Below, one piece after another: positions 31,493-40,290 of a stretch of DNA of 63,740 nucleotides. The first letter of the stretch is position 1. Every line of letters begins with the position of its first letter. Made by a program: the position numbers and the translations under genes. The stretch covers positions 1-63,740 of the forward strand of contig SIAR01000011.1 of NCBI GenBank assembly GCA_009691705.1, read 5' to 3'. This stretch comes from Phycisphaerales bacterium (GTDB lineage: Bacteria > Planctomycetota > Phycisphaerae > Phycisphaerales > SM1A02). Under the pieces are notes generated by a model, which did no database searches, was not told the DNA's origin, and saw only the letters and a program-made list of their open reading frames with translations.

Positions 31493-34414
31493 GTGACCCA
31501 GAACGGCCACGCCAATTCGGAATCTGCCCCACCCGCGCGCCAAGCGATCAACGGGTGGGATGCGGACTTTTTGGACACACTTTTCGCGCAGTGGAACCGC
31601 GACCCCAAATCGGTTGACGCATCTTGGCAACAGTTTTTCGCTGGGTTCGAACTCGGACTCGCGCGTCCAGTTCCTGCCGCAGATGCTCCTGCCGCTGCCG
31701 CAGATGCTGCAGCCACCGCGCCCGCGACCGGCACCGTGTCGCGAGCCCAGTGCGGAGTCGATCAACTCATCGCCCGCTACCGCGAGTTTGGACATCTTGC
31801 GGCGCATCTCGATCCACTGGGATCGACCCGACCGTTTCCTGACGCGCTGACGCTTGAAAGTGTTGAGTTAGGGGATGCTCATCTTGGACAGTCGTTCGAC
31901 GCTGGCTCGCTGCCAATCGCCTCACCTTCGACACTCTCCCAGATTGTCAGCCAACTCGAACAGACATACTGCGGATCGACCGGCGTCGAGTTTGTGCACA
32001 TCACAAACCTCGAACAGCGCGAGTGGATTCAGCGGCGCGTCGAACAGGCGCGTGGCAAACCAAACTTCTCGGCGCAGCAACAGCGACACATCTTGAGTCG
32101 CCTTGTCGACTCGGATGCGTTCGAGAGTTTTATGGCGTTGCGTTATGTGGGCAAGAAGCGGTTTGGTCTCGAGGGAGCCGACACGGTCATCCCGATGCTC
32201 GACAGCGCGATTGAAACCGGCGCAACGCTTGGCGCGCGCGAGTTCTGCTTTGCCTTTGCCCATCGCGGTCGCGTGAACTTGCTCACAAACATCGTGGGTA
32301 AGAAGTACGAGCAGGTGCTCACCGAATTCGAAGAGACCTGGACCGCCGCCTTCGTCGATGGTGGTGGTGACGTGAAGTATCACCAGGGCTACAGTTCAGA
32401 TCGCGCCACGAGCGCAGGCACGGTGCATCTCACGGCATCGGCCAATGCATCCCATCTTGAATATGTCAATGGCATCGCACTTGGGCGCACCCGCGCAAAG
32501 CAAGATCTTCGTGGTGATAGCGAACGACGCGAGGTGATTCCGATTCTCGTGCACGGCGACTCGTCGTTTCCAGGACAGGGCTCAGTTTCGGAATGCTTCA
32601 ACTTCATGAAACTCGCCGGATATGACGTTGGCGGCGCGTTGCATGTGATCATCAACAATCAAGTTGGATTCACTACGAATCCGCAAGATGTCTTTGGCGG
32701 ACAATATTGCTCTGACTTGGCCAAGGCATACGACGTGCCGATTTTTCATGTGAACAGCGATGATCCAGATGCGTGCGTGTGGGCAATGCAGACGGCGACT
32801 GAGTTTCGTCAAGCATTTGGTCGCGATGCGCTCGTCGAACTCTGGTGCTACCGAAAGAATGGCCACAACGAGACAGATGAGCCAGCGTTCACGCAACCGA
32901 TTCTCTATCGCCGTGTGCGCGATCATCAACCAATTGCTGCGGTCTACCGCAACCGACTCGTGGCAAGCGGCGCGATTTCGCGCGAAGATGCCGACGCACT
33001 CGTAAAGAGCGTGCACGATCGAATGGACGCCGCGCAAACTGCCGCCAAGGCCAAGGCGGTCTTTCCGGCAGTTGCTGGCTTCGAAGGACGATGGAAGGGG
33101 CTCGACAACCCCTACCACACCGAGAGCGATGACACGGGTGTCGCCCTCGCGACACTCGCGAAACTTTCTGCGGTGATTTCGACCATTCCAGATCACATCA
33201 CCCCCCACCGAACAATCGCGCGATTGGTCGCAGCGCGCGGAGCATTCGACAGTGATGCAAAGGTCGATTGGGCGACTGCTGAGTTGTTCGCCTATGGATC
33301 GCTGCTCTTGGATGGATGCCGCGTGCGAATCAGTGGACAGGATGTTGAGCGTGGAACGTTCAGCCATCGCCACGCGGTTGTGAATTGCCAAGACACGGGC
33401 GGCAAGTACAACGCGTTGGCAACCATCGCCAAGAACGCCGGAGACCTTGGCGTGTGGAACTCGCCTCTGACAGAGAATGCGATCGTCGCATTCGAGTTGG
33501 GCTATTCGCAGACCGATCCCAATGCGCTGGTCATTTGGGAGGGACAGTTTGGCGACTTTGCAAACGGGGCGCAGGTGATCTTCGATCAGTTTCTCACGAG
33601 CGGCGAAGTGAAATGGCATCGGGCCGCAGCACTAGTCTTGCTCTTGCCGCACGGCTATGAGGGGCAGGGTCCGGAACATTCATCGGCACGCATCGAACGC
33701 TTCTTGCAGCTCTACGCGAACGAGAGCTTTGAGGCGGTTTATCCGTCGACGACAGCGCAGATGTTTCACGTTTTGCGCCGACAACTCAAACGCGATTTCA
33801 GAAAACCGCTGGTGGTCTTGACTCCCAAGAGCATGCTGCGCCTTCCTGCTGCGCAGAGCACTGGATCGGACTTCGTGCAAGGACAGTTTGAGCGCGTGAT
33901 TGATGACGCAAGCGTGAAGAGCGCGCGCGAGATCAGCCGCTTGTTCTTCTGCAGCGGTAAATACTTTCACGAATTGCATGCACAGCGCACGGCGCTCGCA
34001 GACATGACCTGCGCTTTCGTGCGCCTCGAGCAACTCGCTCCGTTTCCGGCCGATGAGGTTGATGCGATCATGCAGCGCTATCCGCAGGCGCAGGTGCACT
34101 GGGTGCAGGAAGAGCCGCGTAACATGGGCGCGTATCGGTTCGTGCAAGCGAACATGCTCGACCGGTTCAATGTGAATCCGAAATATGTTGGACGCCCCGA
34201 CTCAGCCACGCCTGCCGTTGGTTCGACCAAGGCTCACGAGAAACAAGCCCACGCCCTGCTCACTGAAGTGTTCCCAACGCTTGATGGTGTTTCGACCCAG
34301 GTCAAAGAGAGTGCGAGTCATGGCAGCGCTGGCAAAGTTGATCCAGTCAAGAGTGATCCAGTCAAGAGTGATAAGAAATCGAGCGGCCGCAAGCCGACTG
34401 CCAACAAACGCTAA
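31493..34414 (+). CDS. sucA: 2-oxoglutarate dehydrogenase E1 component
   Basis: A 973-residue thiamine-diphosphate enzyme that decarboxylates 2-oxoglutarate in the TCA cycle. The N-terminal signature DTLFAQWNRDPKSVDASWQ recruits E2. Core motifs include FAFAHRGRVNLLTNI, VKYHQGYSSD, HGDSSFPGQGSV, INNQVGFTTNP, YRKNGHNETDEP and LPHGYEGQGPEHSSARIER. The GTG start has a GGAG upstream. The C-terminus has an added Lys/Ser tail with a perfect 15-bp tandem duplication (DPVKSDPVKSDKK), not normally part of E1. It is followed 15 nt later by the E2 gene. Confidence 0.95.
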   Translation: MTQNGHANSESAPPARQAINGWDADFLDTLFAQWNRDPKSVDASWQQFFAGFELGLARPVPAADAPAAAADAAATAPATGTVSRAQCGVDQLIARYREFGHLAAHLDPLGSTRPFPDALTLESVELGDAHLGQSFDAGSLPIASPSTLSQIVSQLEQTYCGSTGVEFVHITNLEQREWIQRRVEQARGKPNFSAQQQRHILSRLVDSDAFESFMALRYVGKKRFGLEGADTVIPMLDSAIETGATLGAREFCFAFAHRGRVNLLTNIVGKKYEQVLTEFEETWTAAFVDGGGDVKYHQGYSSDRATSAGTVHLTASANASHLEYVNGIALGRTRAKQDLRGDSERREVIPILVHGDSSFPGQGSVSECFNFMKLAGYDVGGALHVIINNQVGFTTNPQDVFGGQYCSDLAKAYDVPIFHVNSDDPDACVWAMQTATEFRQAFGRDALVELWCYRKNGHNETDEPAFTQPILYRRVRDHQPIAAVYRNRLVASGAISREDADALVKSVHDRMDAAQTAAKAKAVFPAVAGFEGRWKGLDNPYHTESDDTGVALATLAKLSAVISTIPDHITPHRTIARLVAARGAFDSDAKVDWATAELFAYGSLLLDGCRVRISGQDVERGTFSHRHAVVNCQDTGGKYNALATIAKNAGDLGVWNSPLTENAIVAFELGYSQTDPNALVIWEGQFGDFANGAQVIFDQFLTSGEVKWHRAAALVLLLPHGYEGQGPEHSSARIERFLQLYANESFEAVYPSTTAQMFHVLRRQLKRDFRKPLVVLTPKSMLRLPAAQSTGSDFVQGQFERVIDDASVKSAREISRLFFCSGKYFHELHAQRTALADMTCAFVRLEQLAPFPADEVDAIMQRYPQAQVHWVQEEPRNMGAYRFVQANMLDRFNVNPKYVGRPDSATPAVGSTKAHEKQAHALLTEVFPTLDGVSTQVKESASHGSAGKVDPVKSDPVKSDKKSSGRKPTANKR

Positions 34415-34429
34415 TGCGAGGATGCAATC

Positions 34430-35608
34430 ATGGTTGAAGTCGTCGTCCCAAGTCCTGGTGAATCGATCACCGAAGTCACACTCGGAACGTGGCGCAAGAA
34501 CGATGGCGACTGGGTTGAGAAGGATGAACTGCTCAACGAGATCGATTCTGACAAGGCGACCCTTGAATTGCTCGCTCCAGCATCCGGCGCACTTCGATTG
34601 GCAGCGAAGTCGGGCGCTGAACTGAAAGTCGGAACGCTTGTTGCGAAAATCGACGAGAGTGCGAAACGACCAGCAGGTAGTGCGCCCGCAGCCGCGAAGG
34701 CACCCGCTGCTGCGAAACCAAGCAAAGATTCTCCAACGCGCGTCTCAGGAGTCGCAAAGAAAGTTGCTGCCGAGCGTGGGATCGATGCGGGAGCGCTGGC
34801 AGGAAGCGGCCCATCCGGACGAGTCATGAAGATTGACGTCGAAGGAGCCACGACTGCGAACGTGCCAGCCTCAAGCACACCAGCGCCAGCCAGTGGAACC
34901 CGCACCGTTCGCCGCGAAAAGATGACACGTTTGCGACTGCGAATTGCCGAACGACTTGTCAGCGCGCAACACACCGCTGCGATGCTCACCACATTCAACG
35001 AAGTCGACATGAGCGAGGTGATTCGCTTGCGCAGCGAACACAAGGTCGACTTCGAGAAGCAACATGGCGTTTCGCTTGGCTTCATGGGATTCTTCATTCG
35101 TTCGTGCGTCTCAGCGCTGCAACAGTATCCGCGCGCAAACGCCTATCTCGCGGGTGATGAGATTGAGTTTCACGATTACGTCGACATCGGCGTTGCGGTT
35201 GGCACCGAACGCGGACTCGTCGTGCCAGTGCTGCGCAACACCGAAGGTCTGTCGCTTCCTGCGATCGAGAAGACACTTCGCGCCTGTGCTGTGCGCGCCC
35301 GCGATGGCAAGCTCACCGTTGACGAGATGACTGGTGGCACGTTCACCATTTCAAACGGCGGCGTCTATGGGTCGCTCATGTCGACTCCGATCTTGAATCC
35401 ACCGCAGTCGGCGATTCTTGGCATGCACGCCATCAAGAAGCGGGCGGTTGAGGATCCCAACAACCCAGGACAGATTGCGCTGCGTCCAATGATGTACCTC
35501 GCGCTCTCGTACGATCACCGAATCATCGACGGCGCTGAGGCTGTCGGATTTCTGGTTAATGTGAAGGACTGCATTGAAAACCCCGGTCGCCTACTGCTCG
35601 GCGTCTAA
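34430..35608 (+). CDS. sucB: 2-oxoglutarate dehydrogenase E2 (dihydrolipoamide succinyltransferase)
   Basis: A 392-residue E2. The lipoyl domain has the lipoylated Lys42 in [10 protein letters not shown], followed by an Ala/Pro/Lys linker, the peripheral-subunit-binding domain ([29 protein letters not shown]), and the catalytic core with [12 protein letters not shown] (His363, Asp367). It forms the 24-mer core of the complex and transfers the succinyl group to CoA. A GAGG ribosome site precedes the ATG. The E3 subunit (lpd) is not in the window. Confidence 0.95.
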   Translation: MVEVVVPSPGESITEVTLGTWRKNDGDWVEKDELLNEIDSDKATLELLAPASGALRLAAKSGAELKVGTLVAKIDESAKRPAGSAPAAAKAPAAAKPSKDSPTRVSGVAKKVAAERGIDAGALAGSGPSGRVMKIDVEGATTANVPASSTPAPASGTRTVRREKMTRLRLRIAERLVSAQHTAAMLTTFNEVDMSEVIRLRSEHKVDFEKQHGVSLGFMGFFIRSCVSALQQYPRANAYLAGDEIEFHDYVDIGVAVGTERGLVVPVLRNTEGLSLPAIEKTLRACAVRARDGKLTVDEMTGGTFTISNGGVYGSLMSTPILNPPQSAILGMHAIKKRAVEDPNNPGQIALRPMMYLALSYDHRIIDGAEAVGFLVNVKDCIENPGRLLLGV

Positions 35609-35620
35609 GAGAGGATCGTC

Positions 35621-36184
35621 GTGAAAACATCTGCGCTCTTGATCGTCCTGTCATTCATGATCTCAGGATGCGGTGGCGGCGATGGCGCGGCGGATTCTTC
35701 GCCGAGTGCGGCAACGACCCCACGCGCGACGAGTCCGAAGCCGGCGGCTGGGCTTGTGACTCCGGCTGCACCAATCACGGTCGATCTCAACAAGATTGCG
35801 AGCGATCTTGGGGCGGCGTACAAGACACGCGCCACTTGCTACGCGAAGATGACCAAGGGACAGACTCTCGACGCGGCGCAGTCGACCGAGTTTTACAAGG
35901 CGATGGAGAGCTGCGCTCAGATCTCCCAAGACATCTGCGACCTCATGAAGAAGAATCCGCGCTGGCAGCGGCAAATCACCGAGGCGCTCGAGAAGAACAC
36001 AAAGAGTTCGATCATCGCTCTCACCAAGGGTGAGAAGGCATACGCAAAGGCCAAGACTTCTGGCAAGGTTGGCGGTGCTGGTGGACCTTGCCCGGCGAAC
36101 ATCGCGGCGACCATCTCGAAGTATCAGATGTCTGAGATGCGCGTGAAGGGGCTGATGCCCTACACAAAAGCCGAAATGGAATGA
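35621..36184 (+). CDS. Small lipoprotein, unknown function
   Basis: A 187-residue protein starting at GTG with a GAGAGG ribosome site, 12 nt after sucB. The signal peptide ends in a lipobox (MISGCGGG, Cys at 17), then a Ser/Pro/Ala/Thr-rich linker and a helical domain. That domain has four cysteines (near residues 69, 92, 101 and 155) that could pair as disulfides. No family is recognised. The position suggests cotranscription with sucAB, but a functional link is not evident. Confidence 0.75.
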   Translation: MKTSALLIVLSFMISGCGGGDGAADSSPSAATTPRATSPKPAAGLVTPAAPITVDLNKIASDLGAAYKTRATCYAKMTKGQTLDAAQSTEFYKAMESCAQISQDICDLMKKNPRWQRQITEALEKNTKSSIIALTKGEKAYAKAKTSGKVGGAGGPCPANIAATISKYQMSEMRVKGLMPYTKAEME

Positions 36185-36226
36185 GTCGCGCTATTCAGCG
36201 GCGGGTTTGAGTCGCGCTATTCAGCG
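36182..36226. repeat. 19-bp direct duplication at a convergent gene junction
   Basis: tgagtcgcgctattcagcg occurs at 36182-36200 and 36208-36226. Copy one begins with the stop codon of the lipoprotein gene; copy two contains the minus-strand stop of ftsI (36221-36223). The unit carries a stop for each strand. Confidence 0.9.
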
Positions 36227-36229
36227 CGA
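36212..36229. terminator. Possible bidirectional terminator hairpin
   Basis: TCGCGCT and AGCGCGA pair around an ATTC loop (7 bp) at the junction of two convergent genes. There is no adjacent T-run, so intrinsic termination is only plausible. The first copy of the surrounding duplication forms a weaker 4-bp version. Confidence 0.35.
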
Positions 36230-38248
36230 GAGGGTCGCACCACTCACGCGCCGGCTTGTGTCGCCTGATTTCGCAGCTGGAACAACAGTAGCAGTGCGAT
36301 TCTTCGGCCGCGCAGGTAGTGACTCTGGTGCATCTGGATTCGATTCGGCCGTGAGGTCTTCGTCGCCCGCAACTCCCGTAAAGATCAGCGCCGCAGAAAC
36401 CAGTTCGCTCGCGTCGACCGGAAGATCTTGTCCCGATGCGAGGATGGCCTTGCGTCGCTCAGGAAGTTGATCGGGCTTCACGCCGAGATATTGCAGAGAC
36501 TCATCGATGACATCGCGCACGACCGGTCCAGCAATCGATCCGCCGAAGTGTCCCTTCTTCTTGTCTGGGTCGTCGATCACACATAGCACGACCACCCGTG
36601 GATGATCGAACGGCGCGCCTGCAATGAAGTTGGCAACGTATCGATCTTCGAAGTAGCCCTTGCCTTGTCCCGCTGGCTTTGGCAGTTGCGCGGTTCCCGA
36701 CTTGCCAAACATTCGGTAGACGGCACTCTGCGCGCGGCGACCCGTTCCTTCGGTGATCACGCCTTCCATCGCCGAGCGCGTCTCATGCGCGATCGATGAT
36801 GGGATGACGTTGGTGTGGGGCGACGCGAGCACGCGTCCATCGGCACCCACACGAAGTTCGATGCGTGGTTGTGGCATCCAACCATCGGTACAGAAGGTGC
36901 TGAATGCGCGCACCATTTGCACGGGAGTAACAGCGATTTCGTGACCCATCGCAACGGATGTTTGCGTGTACTTCGACCAAGCGCTTGGCGCGGTCACGAG
37001 TCCGGCGGTCTCACCTGAAACCCCGAGGTTTGTGAGGTGCCCGAACCCGAATCGACCGACGGCCTTCTCTTGCATCTCCGCGAACGACATGCGTTCTCCG
37101 GCGATTGCCATTCCACTGTTGAGACTCTTGACGAGCACGGTTCTCCACGAGACTGGACCGTAGTACTTCACGTCACGAATCGCACGACCAAATGATGTGC
37201 GATGCGGGCCATTGGTCGGCGTCTGCACGCGCGAGTTCGGGGTGAATATCCCGACCTCTGTCGCGGCAGCCCACACGAATGGTTTGAAGGTCGATCCAGG
37301 TTCGAATGGATCGGTCAGACAGCGATTGCGACCGAGGGCGGGATCGATGCGTCGACTTGGATCGTCGGTGACTTCCTTCCAACCAGGTCGCCTGTGCAAG
37401 ATGTCGACCATCGCGAGCACATCACCCGACTGCGGATCGAACACCACGAGGCGTCCACCACCCGCGTTGTATTGGCGCACTGCTTCGGCAAGTCGTCGCT
37501 CTGCGATGTCTTGCAAGACGAGATCGATCGAGAGACGCACATCACTGCCGTCATCGGCAGGAACGTAGTTGCCATCTTCGATGTGCAAGACGTTGCGCTG
37601 TACATCGCGCAGGTAGGTGAGTTTTCCGTTTGTTGCAGCGAGCTTCTTCTCGAAGGAGAGTTCGGCTCCGGCAAGACCTTTGTGCTCGAATCCAACTTTT
37701 CCCACGACCGCAGCGCCAACCGATCCTTGCGGATAATGGCGCACAAGTTTCGACTCGATGCCGAGCCCTTCAATCGCAAGCGTCTTGATTCCGTCGAGTT
37801 CGGCCTCGGTGAGATCTCCATCGAGCACGACGTATCGATCATCCGCGCGCTGCCGCAAGATGCTTTCGAAATCTGCTTGCGGACGCCCGAGAACCGAGGC
37901 GAGCATCGCGGCAACATCTTCAAATGGATCACTCGCAACCGATGCTTGCGGATCGCTCTTGAGTCCGGCGCGAATCTTCTCGTTGCCATGCTTCCAAATT
38001 GTTGCCGGGTCTGCGAAAAGGCGATATCCAACGACGCTCGTTGCCAAGATGCGACCGCGTCGATCGAGAATGCGACCGCGCGCCGCGAGTTCAGTTGAAG
38101 TCGAGGTGCGCGATCCCATTGCTGGGAGGAGTTGGGATGGCGGCACCATCTTGAGTTGCGCGACGCGAATGAGTGTGCCGCCGAGTGCAACGATCGTGAC
38201 GATCACGATGCCACGCGACCACGCCCGGATACCGCCCATCGAATTCAT
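36221..38248 (-). CDS. ftsI: Peptidoglycan transpeptidase, FtsI/PBP2-3 class (class B PBP)
   Basis: A 675-residue class B penicillin-binding protein that cross-links septal peptidoglycan in the periplasm. It has one N-terminal membrane helix, a dimerisation/pedestal domain, then the three active-site motifs: STFK (Ser319-Lys322, in EPGSTFKPF), SLN (375-377) and KSGT (516-519). The position directly after an ftsL-like gene and close to rsmH matches the dcw cluster and supports FtsI over an elongation-type PBP2. The C-terminal 80 residues are a low-complexity tail. It overlaps the previous gene by 4 nt. Confidence 0.9.
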   Translation of the reverse strand: MNSMGGIRAWSRGIVIVTIVALGGTLIRVAQLKMVPPSQLLPAMGSRTSTSTELAARGRILDRRGRILATSVVGYRLFADPATIWKHGNEKIRAGLKSDPQASVASDPFEDVAAMLASVLGRPQADFESILRQRADDRYVVLDGDLTEAELDGIKTLAIEGLGIESKLVRHYPQGSVGAAVVGKVGFEHKGLAGAELSFEKKLAATNGKLTYLRDVQRNVLHIEDGNYVPADDGSDVRLSIDLVLQDIAERRLAEAVRQYNAGGGRLVVFDPQSGDVLAMVDILHRRPGWKEVTDDPSRRIDPALGRNRCLTDPFEPGSTFKPFVWAAATEVGIFTPNSRVQTPTNGPHRTSFGRAIRDVKYYGPVSWRTVLVKSLNSGMAIAGERMSFAEMQEKAVGRFGFGHLTNLGVSGETAGLVTAPSAWSKYTQTSVAMGHEIAVTPVQMVRAFSTFCTDGWMPQPRIELRVGADGRVLASPHTNVIPSSIAHETRSAMEGVITEGTGRRAQSAVYRMFGKSGTAQLPKPAGQGKGYFEDRYVANFIAGAPFDHPRVVVLCVIDDPDKKKGHFGGSIAGPVVRDVIDESLQYLGVKPDQLPERRKAILASGQDLPVDASELVSAALIFTGVAGDEDLTAESNPDAPESLPARPKNRTATVVPAAKSGDTSRRVSGATLSR

Positions 38249-38604
38249 CCGCCAAACTCCACAGGTTGCGCGTGGTCAGTCGACTCGAACTGTGCGGGAG
38301 ATGATGATTCTTCGATTCGGTATGGGATCGCCCGCCAACGACGATCAAGTCGATGAACTGCGGTGCGAATTTCTTCAGGGCGGGTGCGGCGCGCAATCTC
38401 TGCGCGCAGTGACCAGAGTGTTCGCTCTTGTTCGAGCATGCGCCAGTGGGCGCGTGATATGTCGCGGGCGAGTTCGTAGCGCTGCTGTCGCTGCACTAGT
38501 ACTCCGCACGCGAGCACGCCGATTCCGATGATGATTGCGGTGACCTTTGCGAACAAGGGCGCGCTCTTACTGGGCGTCGCTAGGAATGCGCAGACCCGTA
38601 CCAA
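38245..38604 (-). CDS. FtsL-like bitopic divisome protein
   Basis: Up to 119 residues: a short cytoplasmic head, one membrane helix (VTAIIIGIGVLACGVLV), then a heptad-like charged helix (RRYELARDISRAHWRMLEQE-type spacing). That is the shape of FtsL, which partners FtsB/FtsI in the divisome. Sequence identity to FtsL is generally too low for recognition by eye, so the call rests on topology and on lying between rsmH and ftsI. The start is uncertain: TTG at 38604 overlaps the LysM gene by 38 nt, and another TTG at 38556 would avoid the overlap. Confidence 0.65.
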   Translation of the reverse strand: MVRVCAFLATPSKSAPLFAKVTAIIIGIGVLACGVLVQRQQRYELARDISRAHWRMLEQERTLWSLRAEIARRTRPEEIRTAVHRLDRRWRAIPYRIEESSSPAQFESTDHAQPVEFGG

Positions 38605-39298
38605 CCTTGAGAGCGGCTGGATTCTTGAGCCGATCGCGATTCGCGTCGAAGATCAACTCCCATTTCTTCGCTGATCCGAGTTCGTGCGCTGCGATCGTGC
38701 CGAGTGTGTCGCCCTTCTGCACAACGTATTCGCGCTGAGTCGGGGTGGCCTGCGGAAGCGCCGCACCGCCGCCGCTTTGCGCTGGTTGGGGAAGCGCAGG
38801 CGCCACGACTGCTGTTGGTTGATCTCCCCGAAGCACGCTCGCGGATGGCAAGCGGATTGTGGTTCCCTTGCGCAGTTTCGTCGGGTTCGAGATCGTTCCC
38901 TTGTTGAACTCAGCGAGCTTCTGCCAGAGATTGCCGTTGCCATAGCGCGACTGGCAAATCTTGTAGAGCGTTTCGCCATCCTTCAATGTGTATAGCTCGG
39001 CTGGCACGCCCGTTGGCAGAGCAGCTGGAGCGGGCTGCGCAACGACTCCCAGCGGAAGCGCAAGACCGTCGCCCCCTGGAGTCTGCGATGTGTGCTGAGC
39101 GAGCGCCGTTCGATTGGTCACTTGCACCGGTTGAATCGAGACTGGGCCCTGCGGACGAACGACGCGCATCTGCGTGTTCGCAACGAGGTCGGCGGGGTTT
39201 CTGCGTTGAGTCGCTGAGAAATGATCAGAGACGAGGATGCCCACGAAGAGGAGCAGTCCGAATCCGAGTACGACGGCCAGTTTGTGTTCACGTGTCAT
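38567..39298 (-). CDS. Membrane-anchored protein with two LysM domains
   Basis: A 243-residue protein: an N-terminal membrane anchor (LAVVLGFGLLLFVGILV), a linker, LysM 1 (YTLKDGETLYKICQSRYGN, about residues 103-150), a Pro/Ala/Gln-rich spacer, and LysM 2 (YVVQKGDTLGTIAAHELG, about 190-238). LysM binds N-acetylglucosamine in peptidoglycan. Insertion between rsmH and ftsL is not standard for the dcw cluster and suggests a wall-binding role at division. A GGAAG site precedes the ATG. Confidence 0.88.
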   Translation of the reverse strand: MTREHKLAVVLGFGLLLFVGILVSDHFSATQRRNPADLVANTQMRVVRPQGPVSIQPVQVTNRTALAQHTSQTPGGDGLALPLGVVAQPAPAALPTGVPAELYTLKDGETLYKICQSRYGNGNLWQKLAEFNKGTISNPTKLRKGTTIRLPSASVLRGDQPTAVVAPALPQPAQSGGGAALPQATPTQREYVVQKGDTLGTIAAHELGSAKKWELIFDANRDRLKNPAALKVGTGLRIPSDAQ

Positions 39299-39310
39299 GG
39301 TGCAACTTCC

Positions 39311-39334
39311 TTGTTGACTTGTTGACTTGTTGAC
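39311..39334. repeat. Three tandem 8-bp units in the rsmH-LysM spacer
   Basis: ttgttgac is repeated three times at 39311-39318, 39319-39326 and 39327-39334, just upstream of the LysM gene's ribosome site (read GTCAACAA on the transcribed strand). Copy number could alter leader length between strains. Confidence 0.85.
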
Positions 39335-39354
39335 TTGCAGGTTTTCTGCGTGAC

Positions 39355-40290
39355 TTACGATTTTCGAGCGAGGCGGACAACGGTGCGAAGCTTTGCCGAA
39401 CGAGACCTGGGGTTGCGTGCGACCTCAGAGTCGCCCGCAACAACGGGCTTTCGATTCACCCTCTCGACGACTCCTTCGTCTGCGAGGGCGGCGAACGTGC
39501 GCTTGACTTGACGGTCCTCCAATGAATGGAAGGAAATCACCGCCACACGTGCTCTTGAAGAAATCCACCCATCACCCGTCGATCTAACCGCTTGCGCGAT
39601 CGACCTCAAGAAATCCTCAAGGGCTCTCAGTTCGTCGTTGACGGCGATCCTGAGCGCCATGAAGGTCCGGGTGGCAGGGTGCAATCTGGAAGCACGGGCG
39701 CGCGAGCCATAGGCCTCGCGCACGAGTCGAGCCAAATGCGCCGTCGTAAGAATCGGCTCATGCGTTCGAGTTTGTGCAACTTTCCGCGCGATCAATCGTG
39801 CGAATGGATCCTCGCCAAAGTTGTAGATGAGATCTGCAATATCGGACTCGCGCAGGTCGCGAATGAGATCGGCGGCGGAGTACGCCGACGACTGATCGAG
39901 ACGCATGTCGAGTGGACCATCCTGTTGGAATGCAAAGCCGCGGTGCGCATCGTCGAGTTGGTTCGAAGAGATGCCCAGATCGGCAAGCACGATGTCGGCT
40001 GAAACGCCTTGTTTTCTAGCGATTTCTGCGACGGTTCGGAAGTCGCAGTGCACCCCGTCAACCTGCGATTCGGGAGCGATTTCACGCACCCGCGCCAGAG
40101 CGAATCTCAGATTGTCCGCATCTCGGTCAAGCAACAGGATGCGTCCCGGATTGATCGCCGCCGCGATCGCGCTGGCATGCCCTCCGCGCCCCGCAGTTGC
40201 ATCGATGAAGACATCTCCGCGACGAGGAGCAAGCGACTCCAGCACCTCCTCAAGAAGAACGGGGAGGTGACCAGAATCTGAAGCGCTCAC
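39355..40290 (-). CDS. rsmH: 16S rRNA m4C1402 methyltransferase RsmH (MraW)
   Basis: A 311-residue methyltransferase acting on the 16S rRNA P-site region, a standard first member of the dcw cluster. Diagnostic: GHLPVLLEEVLESLAP at the N-terminus, DATAGRGGHASAI for SAM, DIVLADLGISSNQLDDAHRGFAF, and SFHSLEDRQVKR. Its ATG lies within the stop of the transferase gene upstream (4-nt overlap), so the two are translationally coupled. This ties cell-wall and ribosome genes to the polysaccharide locus. Confidence 0.94.
   Translation of the reverse strand: MSASDSGHLPVLLEEVLESLAPRRGDVFIDATAGRGGHASAIAAAINPGRILLLDRDADNLRFALARVREIAPESQVDGVHCDFRTVAEIARKQGVSADIVLADLGISSNQLDDAHRGFAFQQDGPLDMRLDQSSAYSAADLIRDLRESDIADLIYNFGEDPFARLIARKVAQTRTHEPILTTAHLARLVREAYGSRARASRLHPATRTFMALRIAVNDELRALEDFLRSIAQAVRSTGDGWISSRARVAVISFHSLEDRQVKRTFAALADEGVVERVNRKPVVAGDSEVARNPRSRSAKLRTVVRLARKS

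Noticed and set aside
32582-33619. A 345-codon minus-strand frame opposite sucA
   Set aside because: sucA is unmistakable across this stretch; the antisense frame has no domain-like features.
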